From Micromonospora sp. WMMD961 (GTDB lineage Bacteria > Actinomycetota > Actinomycetes > Mycobacteriales > Micromonosporaceae): a stretch of DNA of 64,000 nt. Within the stretch, counting starts at the first letter, position 1, and every line of letters starts with the position of its first letter. Below the pieces are notes generated by a model. That model had not been told where the DNA came from. It saw nothing but the letters and a program-made list of their open reading frames with translations, and made no database searches. Location: NCBI RefSeq assembly GCF_029626145.1, contig NZ_JARUBJ010000002.1, positions 2,386,501 to 2,450,500 on the forward strand, given 5' to 3'. This document shows positions 24,720 through 32,559 of the stretch, piece by piece. The position numbers were made by a program, and so were the translations under genes.

Positions 24720-26756
24720 TCACCACTGGGCCGGAGGCGGGGGCGGCGACACGGGTGGCCGGTCGTCGCAGGTGATGGTGTTGGGCAGCAGCCACGGTGC
24801 GAGCCAACCGCCGTCGTTGCCGCCGAGGTCGGTCACTGTGAACTCGGAACCGGCCGGGGTGAAGTGGAACGAACCGCAGTTGTTGACGCCGACCGCGCCG
24901 ACGTTGCGGGCGTCCACGTTGGCGAACGAGGCGGACCCGGCCGTGCGGGCACTGACCACCGAGGTGCCGGTGCCGTCGACCCGGATGTCCCGGAACTGCA
25001 CGTTGGTGATCGAGTAGAGGTCCTTCACCGGCCAGTCACTGACCAACATGATCGCGTTGTACGTGCTGTCGAGGTACGCGTCGCCGGTCACCTGGATGTT
25101 CGCGTCGATGCTGCGGTCCAGCGCGAAGATCCAGATCGCGCCCAGTCCGATGTTCCAGTTCAGCTCGTACGTGCCGGCGCGGGCGGTGGTGTTGTTGGTG
25201 ATCCGCAGGTGCCCGGTGAACGGTTCCGCGCCGAAGCGGGAACCGGCGTGGATGCCGCTGCCCTCGCGGACCGGGTCGGCGACCAGGTTGTGCGAGACGG
25301 TGGTGTCGGTGCCGCCGTAGATGGCGATGCCGTTGGCCAGGGTCGGCGACTGCACGGTGTTGTGGTCGAAGGTGTTGCGCGCGTTCGCCGTCTTCTCCGA
25401 CCACATCGCCAGGCCGTCGTCGCCGGTGTTGCGGACGAAGTTGTGTGCCACCACGGAATCGGTCACTCCGGTGTGGAAGTTGAGCGCGTCGGCGATCTGG
25501 TCGACGATGATGTTGTTGGTGATCCGGACGTTGCGCATCGGCCCGTCGAACCACACACCCACCTTCGTGTGGTGCAGGTAGAGCCCGTCGATGGTCGAGT
25601 CACTCATCGCGCCGCCGATGGCGTTGACCTGGTCGGTGTCGATGCGCTCCCGGACGTCGCCCTCGATGGCGAAGCCGGAGAGGTGGACGTTGCGGCTGCC
25701 GCCGTCGGCGGCGTCCCGGCCGTAGAACCCGACGCCGGTGTGCACCGAGCCGTCCGGGGCGGGCGTGGGCAGGGCGACCTCGCGGCCCTTGATGACGGTG
25801 TGCCAGTTGCCGGCGCCCTCGATGGTCACGTCGTCGACGATGACGTGCCGGTTGACCTGGTAGGTGCCGGGCGGGATGTAGACCTTGAGGTGGGTGCGCC
25901 GGGCGAAGGCGATGGCCTTGTCCAGGGCGTCGGCGGAGTCCCGTCGGCCGGTCGGGTCGGCCCCGAAGGCCAGCACGTTCGCCGCGAGCAGCCGGATACG
26001 CGGTGGGGCGACCAGTTCGGAGTCGAGCAGGTCGATGACCGTCCAGGCGGCGGCGGTGCCGGGTGGCGCGGTGAGCCGGATCCTGTCGCCGGCCCGGTAG
26101 GTGCGTCCGAGCAGGAGTCGCTGCTCGTCGTAGAAGTGGGTGGGCCTAAACGGCGTGCTGATGCTCGGGTACGGCGTGGTGGCCGCCGGCACGCACTGGC
26201 ACTCGGTGATCCACCAGTCCGGGTGCAGCAGGCCGGCCTGCGGGTCGTTGGAGAACGGGTACTGGTTGTAGAGCCACGAGTACTGCGACGTGAGCGTCAT
26301 GGTGCGCAGGTGCTTACCGTTCACGGCGACCCGTAGCGGCGCGGTGATCCCGCCGCCCTGCGGCGCGTCCGGGATGCTGTACCGCACGGTGATCCCGTTG
26401 GCCGCGCTGGGCAGGACGAACTCCACGTACTCCCCGGGGGTGAGCCGGACCGCCCGGCGGCCGGAGGCTTCCGCGGGCAGCGTGTAGGCGGACCGGTCGG
26501 GGCCGATGATCTCGCCGTTGGTGCGGGCGTTCTCGGCTTCCTGCTCGACGAAGCCGACGTTCGCGCCACGCCCGGCGACCAATGCCGGGTCGAGGGCGGC
26601 CCGGGTGACGACGGGCGTTGCGCCGGGCGAGACGGTCGGGCCGGCGACGGCCATGGTGGGTGTGACGACCAGCAGGGTGAGGCCGGCCGCGAGCGCGGCT
26701 GCGGTGGCGGCCGGACGGCCGGGGCGTCCCCGCGCCGGCATGATGGTCCGAAACAT
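24720..26756 (-). CDS. Secreted GH87-type alpha-1,3-glucanase (mycodextranase-like)
   Basis: 678 residues. Signal peptide (RPAATAAALAAGLTLLVVTP), then a beta-sandwich resembling CBM35/CBM6 (residues about 65-170: FVEQEAENA, RAVRLTPGEYVEFVLP). A right-handed parallel beta-helix follows (LLAANVLAFGADPTGRRDSA opening; repeated N-x-I/V-x-N-N turns; NTGDDGLAMWSE). This order is that of GH87 alpha-1,3-glucanases and mycodextranases, which attack fungal wall alpha-glucan, nigeran or dental mutan. The C-terminus is a Pro-rich end (DDRPPVSPPPPPAQW). ATG 26756 has AGGAGGG 6 bases upstream. With the GH16 enzyme it suggests growth on fungal walls. Confidence 0.85.
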   Translation of the reverse strand: MFRTIMPARGRPGRPAATAAALAAGLTLLVVTPTMAVAGPTVSPGATPVVTRAALDPALVAGRGANVGFVEQEAENARTNGEIIGPDRSAYTLPAEASGRRAVRLTPGEYVEFVLPSAANGITVRYSIPDAPQGGGITAPLRVAVNGKHLRTMTLTSQYSWLYNQYPFSNDPQAGLLHPDWWITECQCVPAATTPYPSISTPFRPTHFYDEQRLLLGRTYRAGDRIRLTAPPGTAAAWTVIDLLDSELVAPPRIRLLAANVLAFGADPTGRRDSADALDKAIAFARRTHLKVYIPPGTYQVNRHVIVDDVTIEGAGNWHTVIKGREVALPTPAPDGSVHTGVGFYGRDAADGGSRNVHLSGFAIEGDVRERIDTDQVNAIGGAMSDSTIDGLYLHHTKVGVWFDGPMRNVRITNNIIVDQIADALNFHTGVTDSVVAHNFVRNTGDDGLAMWSEKTANARNTFDHNTVQSPTLANGIAIYGGTDTTVSHNLVADPVREGSGIHAGSRFGAEPFTGHLRITNNTTARAGTYELNWNIGLGAIWIFALDRSIDANIQVTGDAYLDSTYNAIMLVSDWPVKDLYSITNVQFRDIRVDGTGTSVVSARTAGSASFANVDARNVGAVGVNNCGSFHFTPAGSEFTVTDLGGNDGGWLAPWLLPNTITCDDRPPVSPPPPPAQW

Positions 26757-26833
26757 CGGTGACCCTCCTGGGTGGATGGTGGTGGGAGGTACGCCCGTGC
26801 GCCCCCGACGCCCGGCATTGATCGTCATGATGT

Positions 26834-26863
26834 CAGCACGAAACACCGTGCTGCAAGGTTGCA
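26834..26863. promoter_or_regulatory. Inverted repeats upstream of the GH87 gene
   Basis: CAGCACG (26834-26840) and CGTGCTG (26847-26853) form a 7-bp inverted repeat. TGCAA-GG-TTGCA (26852-26863) overlaps its right arm. They lie 80-110 bases before the glucanase start in a less GC-rich stretch and are candidate operators. Confidence 0.4.
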
Positions 26864-26975
26864 AGCGAACAACGAAAAGAAGCGACAATCAGGCCGCAAG
26901 AAATGGACGGTCGTCGAGTTGAGGTGTCGCGCGTCGTCTGCCTCGGCCAGCTCACGGCGGGCGTAGGCTGACCCC

Positions 26976-28055
26976 GTGGATCAAGAAGACCGGATCGCCC
27001 TGTTCCTCGACTACGAGAACCTCGCGCTGGGCGCGCGCGACCACCGTGGCGGCGCGGACTTCGACTTCCGGCCCATCGCCGACGCGCTGGCCGAACGAGG
27101 TCGGGTGGTGGTCCGTAGGGCGTACGCCGACTGGTCGTACTTCGACGAGGACCGTCGGATGCTCACCCGGTCGCACGTCGAGCTGATCGAGATCCCGCAA
27201 CGGATGGGCGCGTCCCGAAAGAACGCCGCGGACATCAAGATGGCCGTCGACGCGATCGAGTTGGCGTTCGAGCGCGACTACATCTCCACCTTCGTGATCT
27301 GCAGTGGGGACAGCGACTTCACGCCGCTGGTCCACAAGCTGCGCGAGCTGAACAAGCGGGTCATCGGCGTCGGGGTCGAGGGGTCCACGTCGGCGCTGCT
27401 CCCGCCGGCCTGCGACGAGTTCCTCTACTACGACCGGCTGGAGGGTCTGGACATCCCGCCGACCCGCAGCCAGCGGGCCCGTCCCTCCCGGCAGGCCAGC
27501 GCGGACCAGCGCCCGCCCGAGCCCGAGCCCGAGGTGGACCGCCGTCCCGCCGGTGAGGAGCCCGGCCGGGACGTGGACACGCTCGCCGTGCTCGTCGCCC
27601 AGACGGTGGCCGGGTTGCAGGGCAGCGCCAACGGCGAGGTCACCGCGTCCCGGCTCAAGCGCACCCTGCTCCGTAAGGACCCGACGTTCAGCGAGTCCGA
27701 CTACGGCTTCCGCACCTTCGGCGAACTGCTGCGCCACCTCGCCGAGCGCACCGTGATCGAGTTGGCCGAGGGGCCGGCGAAGGGCGACCCCGAGGTCTCG
27801 CTGCCCGAGCACGGCGACCGGGAGGTGGCGTTCGGTCTGCTCCGGGGCGTCGTGGCGGAACTGGGTAGTGGCGGTAACCCGGTGGCGTTGTCCGGGCTGA
27901 AGAACCAGGTGCGCCGGGCCCGCCCGGACTTCAGTGAGAAGAAGCTCGGCTATCGCAGCTTCCTGCAGTTCTGCAAGGCCGCCGCCACGGTTGGCGCGGT
28001 CGACCTGCGCTGGAGCCCGGAAGCCGACGACTACCTCCTGACCACGCAGACCTGA
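26976..28055 (+). CDS. NYN ribonuclease domain protein with two OST-HTH/LOTUS domains
   Basis: 359 residues. The N-terminal NYN (PIN-like) domain shows the acidic metal-binding residues in LFLDYENL, DIKMAVDAIELAF and CSGDSDFTPL. An acidic Pro-rich linker (residues about 165-195) is followed by two LOTUS/OST-HTH modules (about 198-265 and 275-355), each with a K/R-x-x-x-x-F-SE-x-x-x-G-F/Y-R-S/T-F motif. The family (LabA-like) is thought to cut or bind RNA, here guided by the LOTUS modules, which bind RNA including G-quadruplexes. GTG 26976 is 6 bases after TAGGCT (26964-26969), so the mRNA is probably leaderless. Confidence 0.9.
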   Translation: MDQEDRIALFLDYENLALGARDHRGGADFDFRPIADALAERGRVVVRRAYADWSYFDEDRRMLTRSHVELIEIPQRMGASRKNAADIKMAVDAIELAFERDYISTFVICSGDSDFTPLVHKLRELNKRVIGVGVEGSTSALLPPACDEFLYYDRLEGLDIPPTRSQRARPSRQASADQRPPEPEPEVDRRPAGEEPGRDVDTLAVLVAQTVAGLQGSANGEVTASRLKRTLLRKDPTFSESDYGFRTFGELLRHLAERTVIELAEGPAKGDPEVSLPEHGDREVAFGLLRGVVAELGSGGNPVALSGLKNQVRRARPDFSEKKLGYRSFLQFCKAAATVGAVDLRWSPEADDYLLTTQT

Positions 28056-28090
28056 CCGCCCACCGCCCTCTTCCGGCGGCCTTCGCGCGT

Positions 28091-28146
28091 TGATCAAGAA
28101 ATGTGCGTCATCGGGAGCGCGGTTCGTGATGCGAACCTCTTGATCA
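28091..28146. repeat. Inverted repeat TGATCAAGA ... TCTTGATCA
   Basis: Nine-base arms (28091-28099 and 28138-28146) with 38 bases between, after the NYN gene. The left arm context, CGCGTTGATCAAGAAATGTGCGTC, resembles a dispersed intergenic element that I associate with Micromonospora genomes. It may be an element remnant or a long terminator stem. Confidence 0.45.
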
Positions 28147-28341
28147 GCGAGGTTCGGGGGTAAGGGTGGCGGGTAGGGACAGAGTGGGTTCCTGATTCGT
28201 TGGTCAGGAGCGGGAGAACCGCCCGTTATGGTCTCGAACCGTCAACACTTGGCCTGAAGTGCGCCTGAGTTGTCCCGCTTGCCCCGGTCCAGGCATACCT
28301 GCGCCGTACCCTCGGCGCGGGAATTGCTATACGGTCGGCGA

Positions 28342-28563
28342 ATGAAGGTGGAGGAGCACTGGTGGAACGGAGACACGACCCCGCGCGGGCGCCGGGACGT
28401 GTACATCCGTACTGACGGGCAGGGTTGGGAGGTCCGCGCCCAGATCGGTGGGGCGTCGGGTCGTGAGCGGGTGCAGCAGTGCCCCAGCCGGGCCTCGGCG
28501 GCCATCCTCGCCGACGCCTGGCGCGGCACCCACCCATCCTGGCGCGAGCTGAAGCAGCGCTGA
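28342..28563 (+). CDS. Small hypothetical protein, 73 residues
   Basis: Starts MKVEEHWWNGDTTPRGRRDV and contains YIRTDGQGWEVRAQIGG, then a helical ERVQQCPSRASAAILADAWR. No signal or membrane segment. The beta-hairpin plus helix layout resembles short actinobacterial proteins of unknown role. No ribosome site precedes ATG 28342, but TATACG is 8 bases upstream, so the message could be leaderless. Codon use fits the host (strong GC at third positions). Confidence 0.6.
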   Translation: MKVEEHWWNGDTTPRGRRDVYIRTDGQGWEVRAQIGGASGRERVQQCPSRASAAILADAWRGTHPSWRELKQR

Positions 28564-28673
28564 TCCGGCACCGGGCCGGGTCGGCAACGCTCCCGGGCTT
28601 CAGCCCGGCGCGCCCGCCGACCGGCCCGGCGCTCGGTAACGTCGGTCCCGCAAGCGCTCAGCGGTAGCCGAGG

Positions 28674-28706
28674 ATTTCTCATCTCCGTGATCAGGTGATG
28701 AGAAAT
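28674..28706. promoter_or_regulatory. 10-bp inverted repeat with nested TGATCA
   Basis: ATTTCTCATC (28674-28683) and GATGAGAAAT (28697-28706) pair perfectly over 13 bases that contain TGATCA. The element is AT-rich in GC-rich surroundings. It lies 110 bases past the 73-residue gene and upstream of the 55-residue gene, so it may be a terminator, an operator, or both. Confidence 0.5.
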
Positions 28707-28752
28707 AGGTCCCGGGGAGCGGATTCAGCTACTTTCCATCACTTGATCAAGG

Positions 28753-28813
28753 GCGACCGGCATGCCTCCGTGTCTCCGTCGACAGTCCGGGTACACGGAG
28801 GGCTGCCGGTCGC
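28753..28813. promoter_or_regulatory. 21-bp-arm inverted repeat immediately upstream of a tiny gene
   Basis: The arms 28753-28773 and 28793-28813 match at 19 of 21 positions (GCGACCGGC at the outer end, CCTCCGTGT at the inner end), with a 19-base loop. The right arm ends 6 bases before the GGAGG of the 55-residue gene. In RNA this would be a very stable stem next to the ribosome site. Confidence 0.6.
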
Positions 28814-28831
28814 GCTCGATGGAGGTCGCCC

Positions 28832-28999
28832 ATGTCGCAGGGCCCCGCTGAGGAGAACCCCAGGCTCGACGAGGAGTTCCGGGAGGCCGAGCGCCAGCTC
28901 GCCAACCTCACCACCACCTCGCCGGACGACGCGCTGACCGACGACGACGCGCGAGCACCGGACGACGCACCCTCCGAGGAAGACCCTCGCCCGGAGTGA
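28832..28999 (+). CDS. Tiny acidic protein, 55 residues
   Basis: MSQGPAEENPRLDEEFREAE begins a short protein with one charged helix followed by a disordered Asp/Pro-rich tail ending EEDPRPE. GGAGG lies 7 bases before ATG 28832, which is strong support for such a short frame. No function can be given. A large inverted repeat stands just upstream and may control its translation. Confidence 0.6.
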   Translation: MSQGPAEENPRLDEEFREAERQLANLTTTSPDDALTDDDARAPDDAPSEEDPRPE

Positions 29000-29020
29000 C
29001 TGCTCGCGACATCCTCGCGC

Positions 29021-30214
29021 TCAGGGGCGGGAGATCTCCCTGCGGCTGTGTGCGCCAGCGGTGGCCGGCTCCCGCCGGTGCGCGCCACGGGGGCGGGCGG
29101 ACGAAGCCGTTTCCGGCCCGCGGCTCACCGACAACTCGTTGCCGCGCGACCCGAGGAACGGCCGTTCCAGCAGGTGGTAGCTGAGGGCGGTGCCGGCCAG
29201 GGCGATACCGATGCCGATCACGCCGACCGCGATGCTGGGCAGACCGAGCCAGTTGCTGCTCAGCAGCACGATGGGGAGGGTGTGCCAGAGGTAGAGGCTG
29301 TAGCTGATCCGCCCGGTCACCACCAGCGGTCGCCAGGACAGCAGCCGAGCCGGGCCCGGGCGGGCCTCGTAGCCAGAGATGATGAACAGCACGGCACACC
29401 CGACAGTCAGCGGGAGTGCGACGAGGCGGTAGGCCGGCGAGTAAGGATCACTGCCGAACACCGTCCACAGCGCGACGAACGTGAACGCGGCCACCAGGGC
29501 CGGGCGCCCACCGGTCCGGAGCCTCGGGATCGAGCCCCGGGCCAGCGGAAAGGCGATCGCGGCGCCGACCAGCAATTCACCGGTGTGGGCCAGCGGGCCG
29601 TAGTAGAACCACCAGGCGGGTTGGACAGCCGCGACGAGGTAGAGAGCCCCGGCGGCGAGCAGCGCGAGGTGTGCGGCGCGCGCCGCCGGCATGCGGCGGA
29701 GCCGCAGCACCGCCAGGGGCCAGAGCAGGTAGAAGTACCACTCCACCGAGAGAGACCACGTCATCGAGAAGGGGTCGATCGGGGTGCCCACCAGTGTGAT
29801 CCACAGCGAGGACGCCTGGACCGCCGCCACGAGGGCGTGGCGCAGGGACGTCTCCGGCGAGAGGGCGCTGTCGGGTAGGAGCCAGGCCAGCGCGGTGATG
29901 CCCACCAGCGTCCCGACCAGCGGTGGGTAGAGCCGTCGTACGCGGTTCCGTAGGAAGCGCCCGTACGGCGGCACCCGCTTGACGAGCAGTGTGGTGATGA
30001 TGAAGCCGCTGAGGACGAAGAAGAGGTCGACTCCGATGTAGCCACCCTCGAAGGCAGGGAATCGCTGCCCGATCCAGTGGACCGCACATACGGCCAGGAT
30101 GGCGATGCCACGGATGCCGTCCAGGTGGTCCACGCGAGCCCGCACAGCAGGTGTGCTCCTCGGGGAGTCGAACCTGGTGACCCTGACATCGTTCACCGGA
30201 GGAGAATCGCACAC
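29021..30214 (-). CDS. Acyltransferase family 3 membrane protein
   Basis: 397 residues, about ten membrane helices. The family opening LDGIRGIAILAVCAVHW (residues about 31-47) carries the conserved catalytic-type histidine, followed by GVDLFFVLSGFIITTLL and RFLRNRVRRLYPPL. MTWSLSVEWYFYLLWPL and ISYSLYLWHTLPIV are further landmarks. These enzymes O-acylate sugars, lipids or antibiotics at the membrane; the acceptor is unknown. GTG 30214 is the longest reasonable start, 7 bases after TAGGGC, possibly leaderless; GTG 30196 is an alternative. It stands alone. Confidence 0.88.
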   Translation of the reverse strand: MCDSPPVNDVRVTRFDSPRSTPAVRARVDHLDGIRGIAILAVCAVHWIGQRFPAFEGGYIGVDLFFVLSGFIITTLLVKRVPPYGRFLRNRVRRLYPPLVGTLVGITALAWLLPDSALSPETSLRHALVAAVQASSLWITLVGTPIDPFSMTWSLSVEWYFYLLWPLAVLRLRRMPAARAAHLALLAAGALYLVAAVQPAWWFYYGPLAHTGELLVGAAIAFPLARGSIPRLRTGGRPALVAAFTFVALWTVFGSDPYSPAYRLVALPLTVGCAVLFIISGYEARPGPARLLSWRPLVVTGRISYSLYLWHTLPIVLLSSNWLGLPSIAVGVIGIGIALAGTALSYHLLERPFLGSRGNELSVSRGPETASSARPRGAHRREPATAGAHSRREISRP

Positions 30215-30307
30215 TTTTCAGGCCCTATGGTGACTTATGCGTCCTTCTGTCCATTGGCGACCGCGCCTCACCTCACGCCGTGACACCGACGTCGACACCC
30301 GCCCCGT

Positions 30308-30341
30308 GGGCCTGCCCGGCCGGTACACGCCGGGCAGGCCC
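30308..30341 (-). terminator. 13-bp perfect hairpin after the DUF1062 relic
   Basis: GGGCCTGCCCGGC (30308-30320) pairs perfectly with 30329-30341 over 8 bases. It follows the end of the broken minus-strand gene by 18 bases and presumably served it. Confidence 0.7.
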
Positions 30342-30358
30342 CCGGTCGCGAAGAGGGC

Positions 30359-30600
30359 TCAGCGCTTCAACGTGAAGGTGGAGTCGCCGGAGAGCCTGCC
30401 GCTCAACCGGGCCACCGAAACGATTTCCCCTCGGTGATCAGTCGGTCGACCTCAGCCCGCGCCAGACCGAAACCGTCAGCGATCAGTCGTGTCGGCCGGA
30501 CCGGGATCCGTGCTCCGAAGCGGACCGCGACGTCGATCACGTCCCGGTCCAGGTGATCCGGTCCGCCGGTGTCGAGACGCCAGCGGTTGACGGCACGTCC
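30359..30600 (-). pseudogene. Broken DUF1062-like gene (5'-truncated, frameshifted)
   Basis: The minus strand reads NRWRLDTGGPDHLDRDVI ... FGARIPVRPTRLIADGFG, then LARAEVDRLITEG, a C-terminal half like DUF1062 proteins. The frame then fails at TGA 30403. If one G is restored in the GGGG run near 30425-30428, it continues as EIVSVARLSGRLSGDSTF and TLKR to a stop at 30359-30361, the natural end. The N-terminal zinc-ribbon-like half is missing; upstream of about 30595 the frame is unrelated low-quality sequence. So it is decayed at both ends. Confidence 0.55.
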
Positions 30601-30728
30601 TTGCCTAGACGACCTGGTTGGGCAGCACGCTAACGGCGCACGGCGGCACCGCTCCACTGGTTTTCGCGCGCACACCTCAGCAGCCCGGGTGGCGGGACAC
30701 GCCTACCGGTCGGGTGTCAAGGCCCAGG

Positions 30729-31790
30729 TCAGGCGGCCGGGACCGGCAGCACCGCGCCCTCGGCCGCCGACCGGTGCGCCAGCTCGATCAATTCGACCGT
30801 GTAGACCGAGTCCCGGGGGTCCACCGGCATCGGCACACCGTCGCGCAGCGCCGCCGCCACCTGCGTGTAGAAGCTCTGGTACGACCCGGGCTCGGTGGTC
30901 ACCTGCCGCAGATCACCGTCGACGCCGAGCATGCCGTACCGCTCCGGCGGGACCTCGCCCCAGCCCGGCTGGTCCGGCCGGCCGCCGTCGTGCAGCGCCG
31001 CCTCCTGCACGTCCAGCCCGTAACTGGTGTAGCCGGCCCGGTCGCCCAGCACCCGCAGACGGGGCCCGAGCTGGGCGGTCATCGCGCCCATCCACAGGTG
31101 CGAGTGCACCCCGTTGGCGTGGGTCAGGGCCACGAAGGCGTCGTCATCGACAGCCGCGCCCGCGCGGCGACGGTCCACCTCGGCGTAGACGCGGTCGACC
31201 CGACCGAAGAGCTGCACCGCCTGGTCGACGAGGTGGGCACCCAGGTCGAAGAGGGCGCCACCGGCCTCCTCGGGCCCGGCCAGCTCCCGCCAACCCGGCC
31301 TGATCGTCGGACGGAAGCGCTCGAACCGGGACTCGAAACGCAGCACCCGCCCCAACTCGCCCTTCTCCACCAGACGGCGGGCGGTCAGGAAGTCACCGTC
31401 CCAGCGCCGGTTCTGGAACACCGTCAGCGGCACCCCACGCTCGGTCGCCTCGTCGACCAGCGCGCGGCCCTCCGCGGCCGTCGCGGCCAACGGCTTGTCC
31501 ACCACGACCGGCAGGCCGGCCGCGAGCGCCGCCCGCGCCATCGGCACATGCTGCCGGTTCGGTGTCGCCACCACGACCAGGTCCAGATCATCCGGCGTAC
31601 GCCAGAACCCTTCGGCGTCGTCGACCAGGCGGGCGTCCGGGAAGAGCTGCCCGGCCTGCTCGCGCCGCTGCGGATCGCGGGTCACGATGGCGTCGAGCCG
31701 CAGCCCGGGCGTCGCGGCGATCAGCGGTGCGTGGAACACCCGACCCGCCAACCCGAACCCCAGCAGACCAACCCGCAGCTCCTCCGCCAT
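30729..31790 (-). CDS. Gfo/Idh/MocA family oxidoreductase
   Basis: 353 residues. N-terminal Rossmann domain with GLLGFGLAGRVFHAPLI, VVVATPNRQHV and the catalytic-type EKP motif here as VVDKPLA. The C-terminal alpha/beta domain includes FQNRRWDGDF, GGALFDLGAHLVDQA (conserved H) and the substrate lid. Likely an NAD(P)-dependent sugar or inositol dehydrogenase; substrate unknown. ATG 31790 is preceded by GGGAG at a long distance. It is followed by the DUF1062 relic on the same strand but probably forms its own unit. Confidence 0.9.
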   Translation of the reverse strand: MAEELRVGLLGFGLAGRVFHAPLIAATPGLRLDAIVTRDPQRREQAGQLFPDARLVDDAEGFWRTPDDLDLVVVATPNRQHVPMARAALAAGLPVVVDKPLAATAAEGRALVDEATERGVPLTVFQNRRWDGDFLTARRLVEKGELGRVLRFESRFERFRPTIRPGWRELAGPEEAGGALFDLGAHLVDQAVQLFGRVDRVYAEVDRRRAGAAVDDDAFVALTHANGVHSHLWMGAMTAQLGPRLRVLGDRAGYTSYGLDVQEAALHDGGRPDQPGWGEVPPERYGMLGVDGDLRQVTTEPGSYQSFYTQVAAALRDGVPMPVDPRDSVYTVELIELAHRSAAEGAVLPVPAA

Positions 31791-31893
31791 GACCGTGCCC
31801 CCATCTCCCCGGCCCGCGCCCCGATGCGGCGGCGGTACCGCGCAGGAGAATCTACGCCCCGAGCGGGCCGGCCCGATCTCGGCCCGGTGCTGG

Positions 31894-32559
31894 TCAGGCC
31901 GGTGGGTCGGCCCGTAGGTAGGTGAGGACCGCGAGCACCCGGCGGTTGGTGTCGTCGCTGGGCGGTAGGTCGAGCTTCAGCAGGATGTTGCCGACGTGCT
32001 TGCCCACCGCCGCCTCGGTGACGTGCAGCCGGGCGGCGATCGACGCGTTCGACCGGCCCTCGGCCAGCAGCGCCAGCACCTCGCGTTCCCGGGCGGAGAG
32101 CGCGGCGAGCGGATCGCGCGGGCGGTGCAGAAGTTGCCGGACGACGTCCGGGTCGATGGCCGTGCCGCCGGTCGCGACCCGACGCAGCGTGTCGACGAAC
32201 TCGGTGACCTCGGCCACCCGGTCCTTGAGCAGGTACCCCACCCGTTGGCCGTCGCCGCTGTCCAGCAGCGCCGCCGCGTACCCGGTCTGCACGTACTGGC
32301 TGAGCACCACGACCGGCAGGTGGGGTCGCTCGGCGCGTAACGCGACGGCGGCGCGCAACCCGTCGGCACGGCAGCCGGGTGGCATCCGGATGTCGGTCAG
32401 CACCAGGTCCGGTTCGTGCTCGCGGGCCGCATCCAGCAGCTCGGGCGCGGAGCCGACGGCGGCGCACACCGTGAAGTCGAAGCGGGTCAGCAGCGCGACC
32501 AGGCCCTCCCGCAGCAGCACCTCGTCCTCGGCGAGCACCACCCGGGTCAGCGACGGCAC
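31894..32559 (-). CDS. LuxR-family response regulator
   Basis: 221 residues (NarL type). Receiver domain: acidic pair AEDEVLL, phospho-acceptor Asp in LVLTDIRMPP, conserved Lys in GYLLKDRV. C-terminal LuxR helix-turn-helix: LSAREREVLALLAEGRSNAS, IAARLHVTEAAVGKHVGNIL. It pairs with the histidine kinase, whose gene overlaps it by 13 bases upstream. GTG 32559 is the start consistent with a complete receiver domain. Confidence 0.95.
   Translation of the reverse strand: MPSLTRVVLAEDEVLLREGLVALLTRFDFTVCAAVGSAPELLDAAREHEPDLVLTDIRMPPGCRADGLRAAVALRAERPHLPVVVLSQYVQTGYAAALLDSGDGQRVGYLLKDRVAEVTEFVDTLRRVATGGTAIDPDVVRQLLHRPRDPLAALSAREREVLALLAEGRSNASIAARLHVTEAAVGKHVGNILLKLDLPPSDDTNRRVLAVLTYLRADPPA

Noticed and set aside
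26972..28097. Long minus-strand frame under the NYN gene
   Set aside because: The plus strand has intact NYN and two LOTUS modules; the minus product shows no family features.
30160..30182. T-arm-like sequence (GGTTCGAC on the minus strand)
   Set aside because: It has no pairing T stem, acceptor stem or anticodon arm and lies inside the N-terminal codons of the acyltransferase gene.
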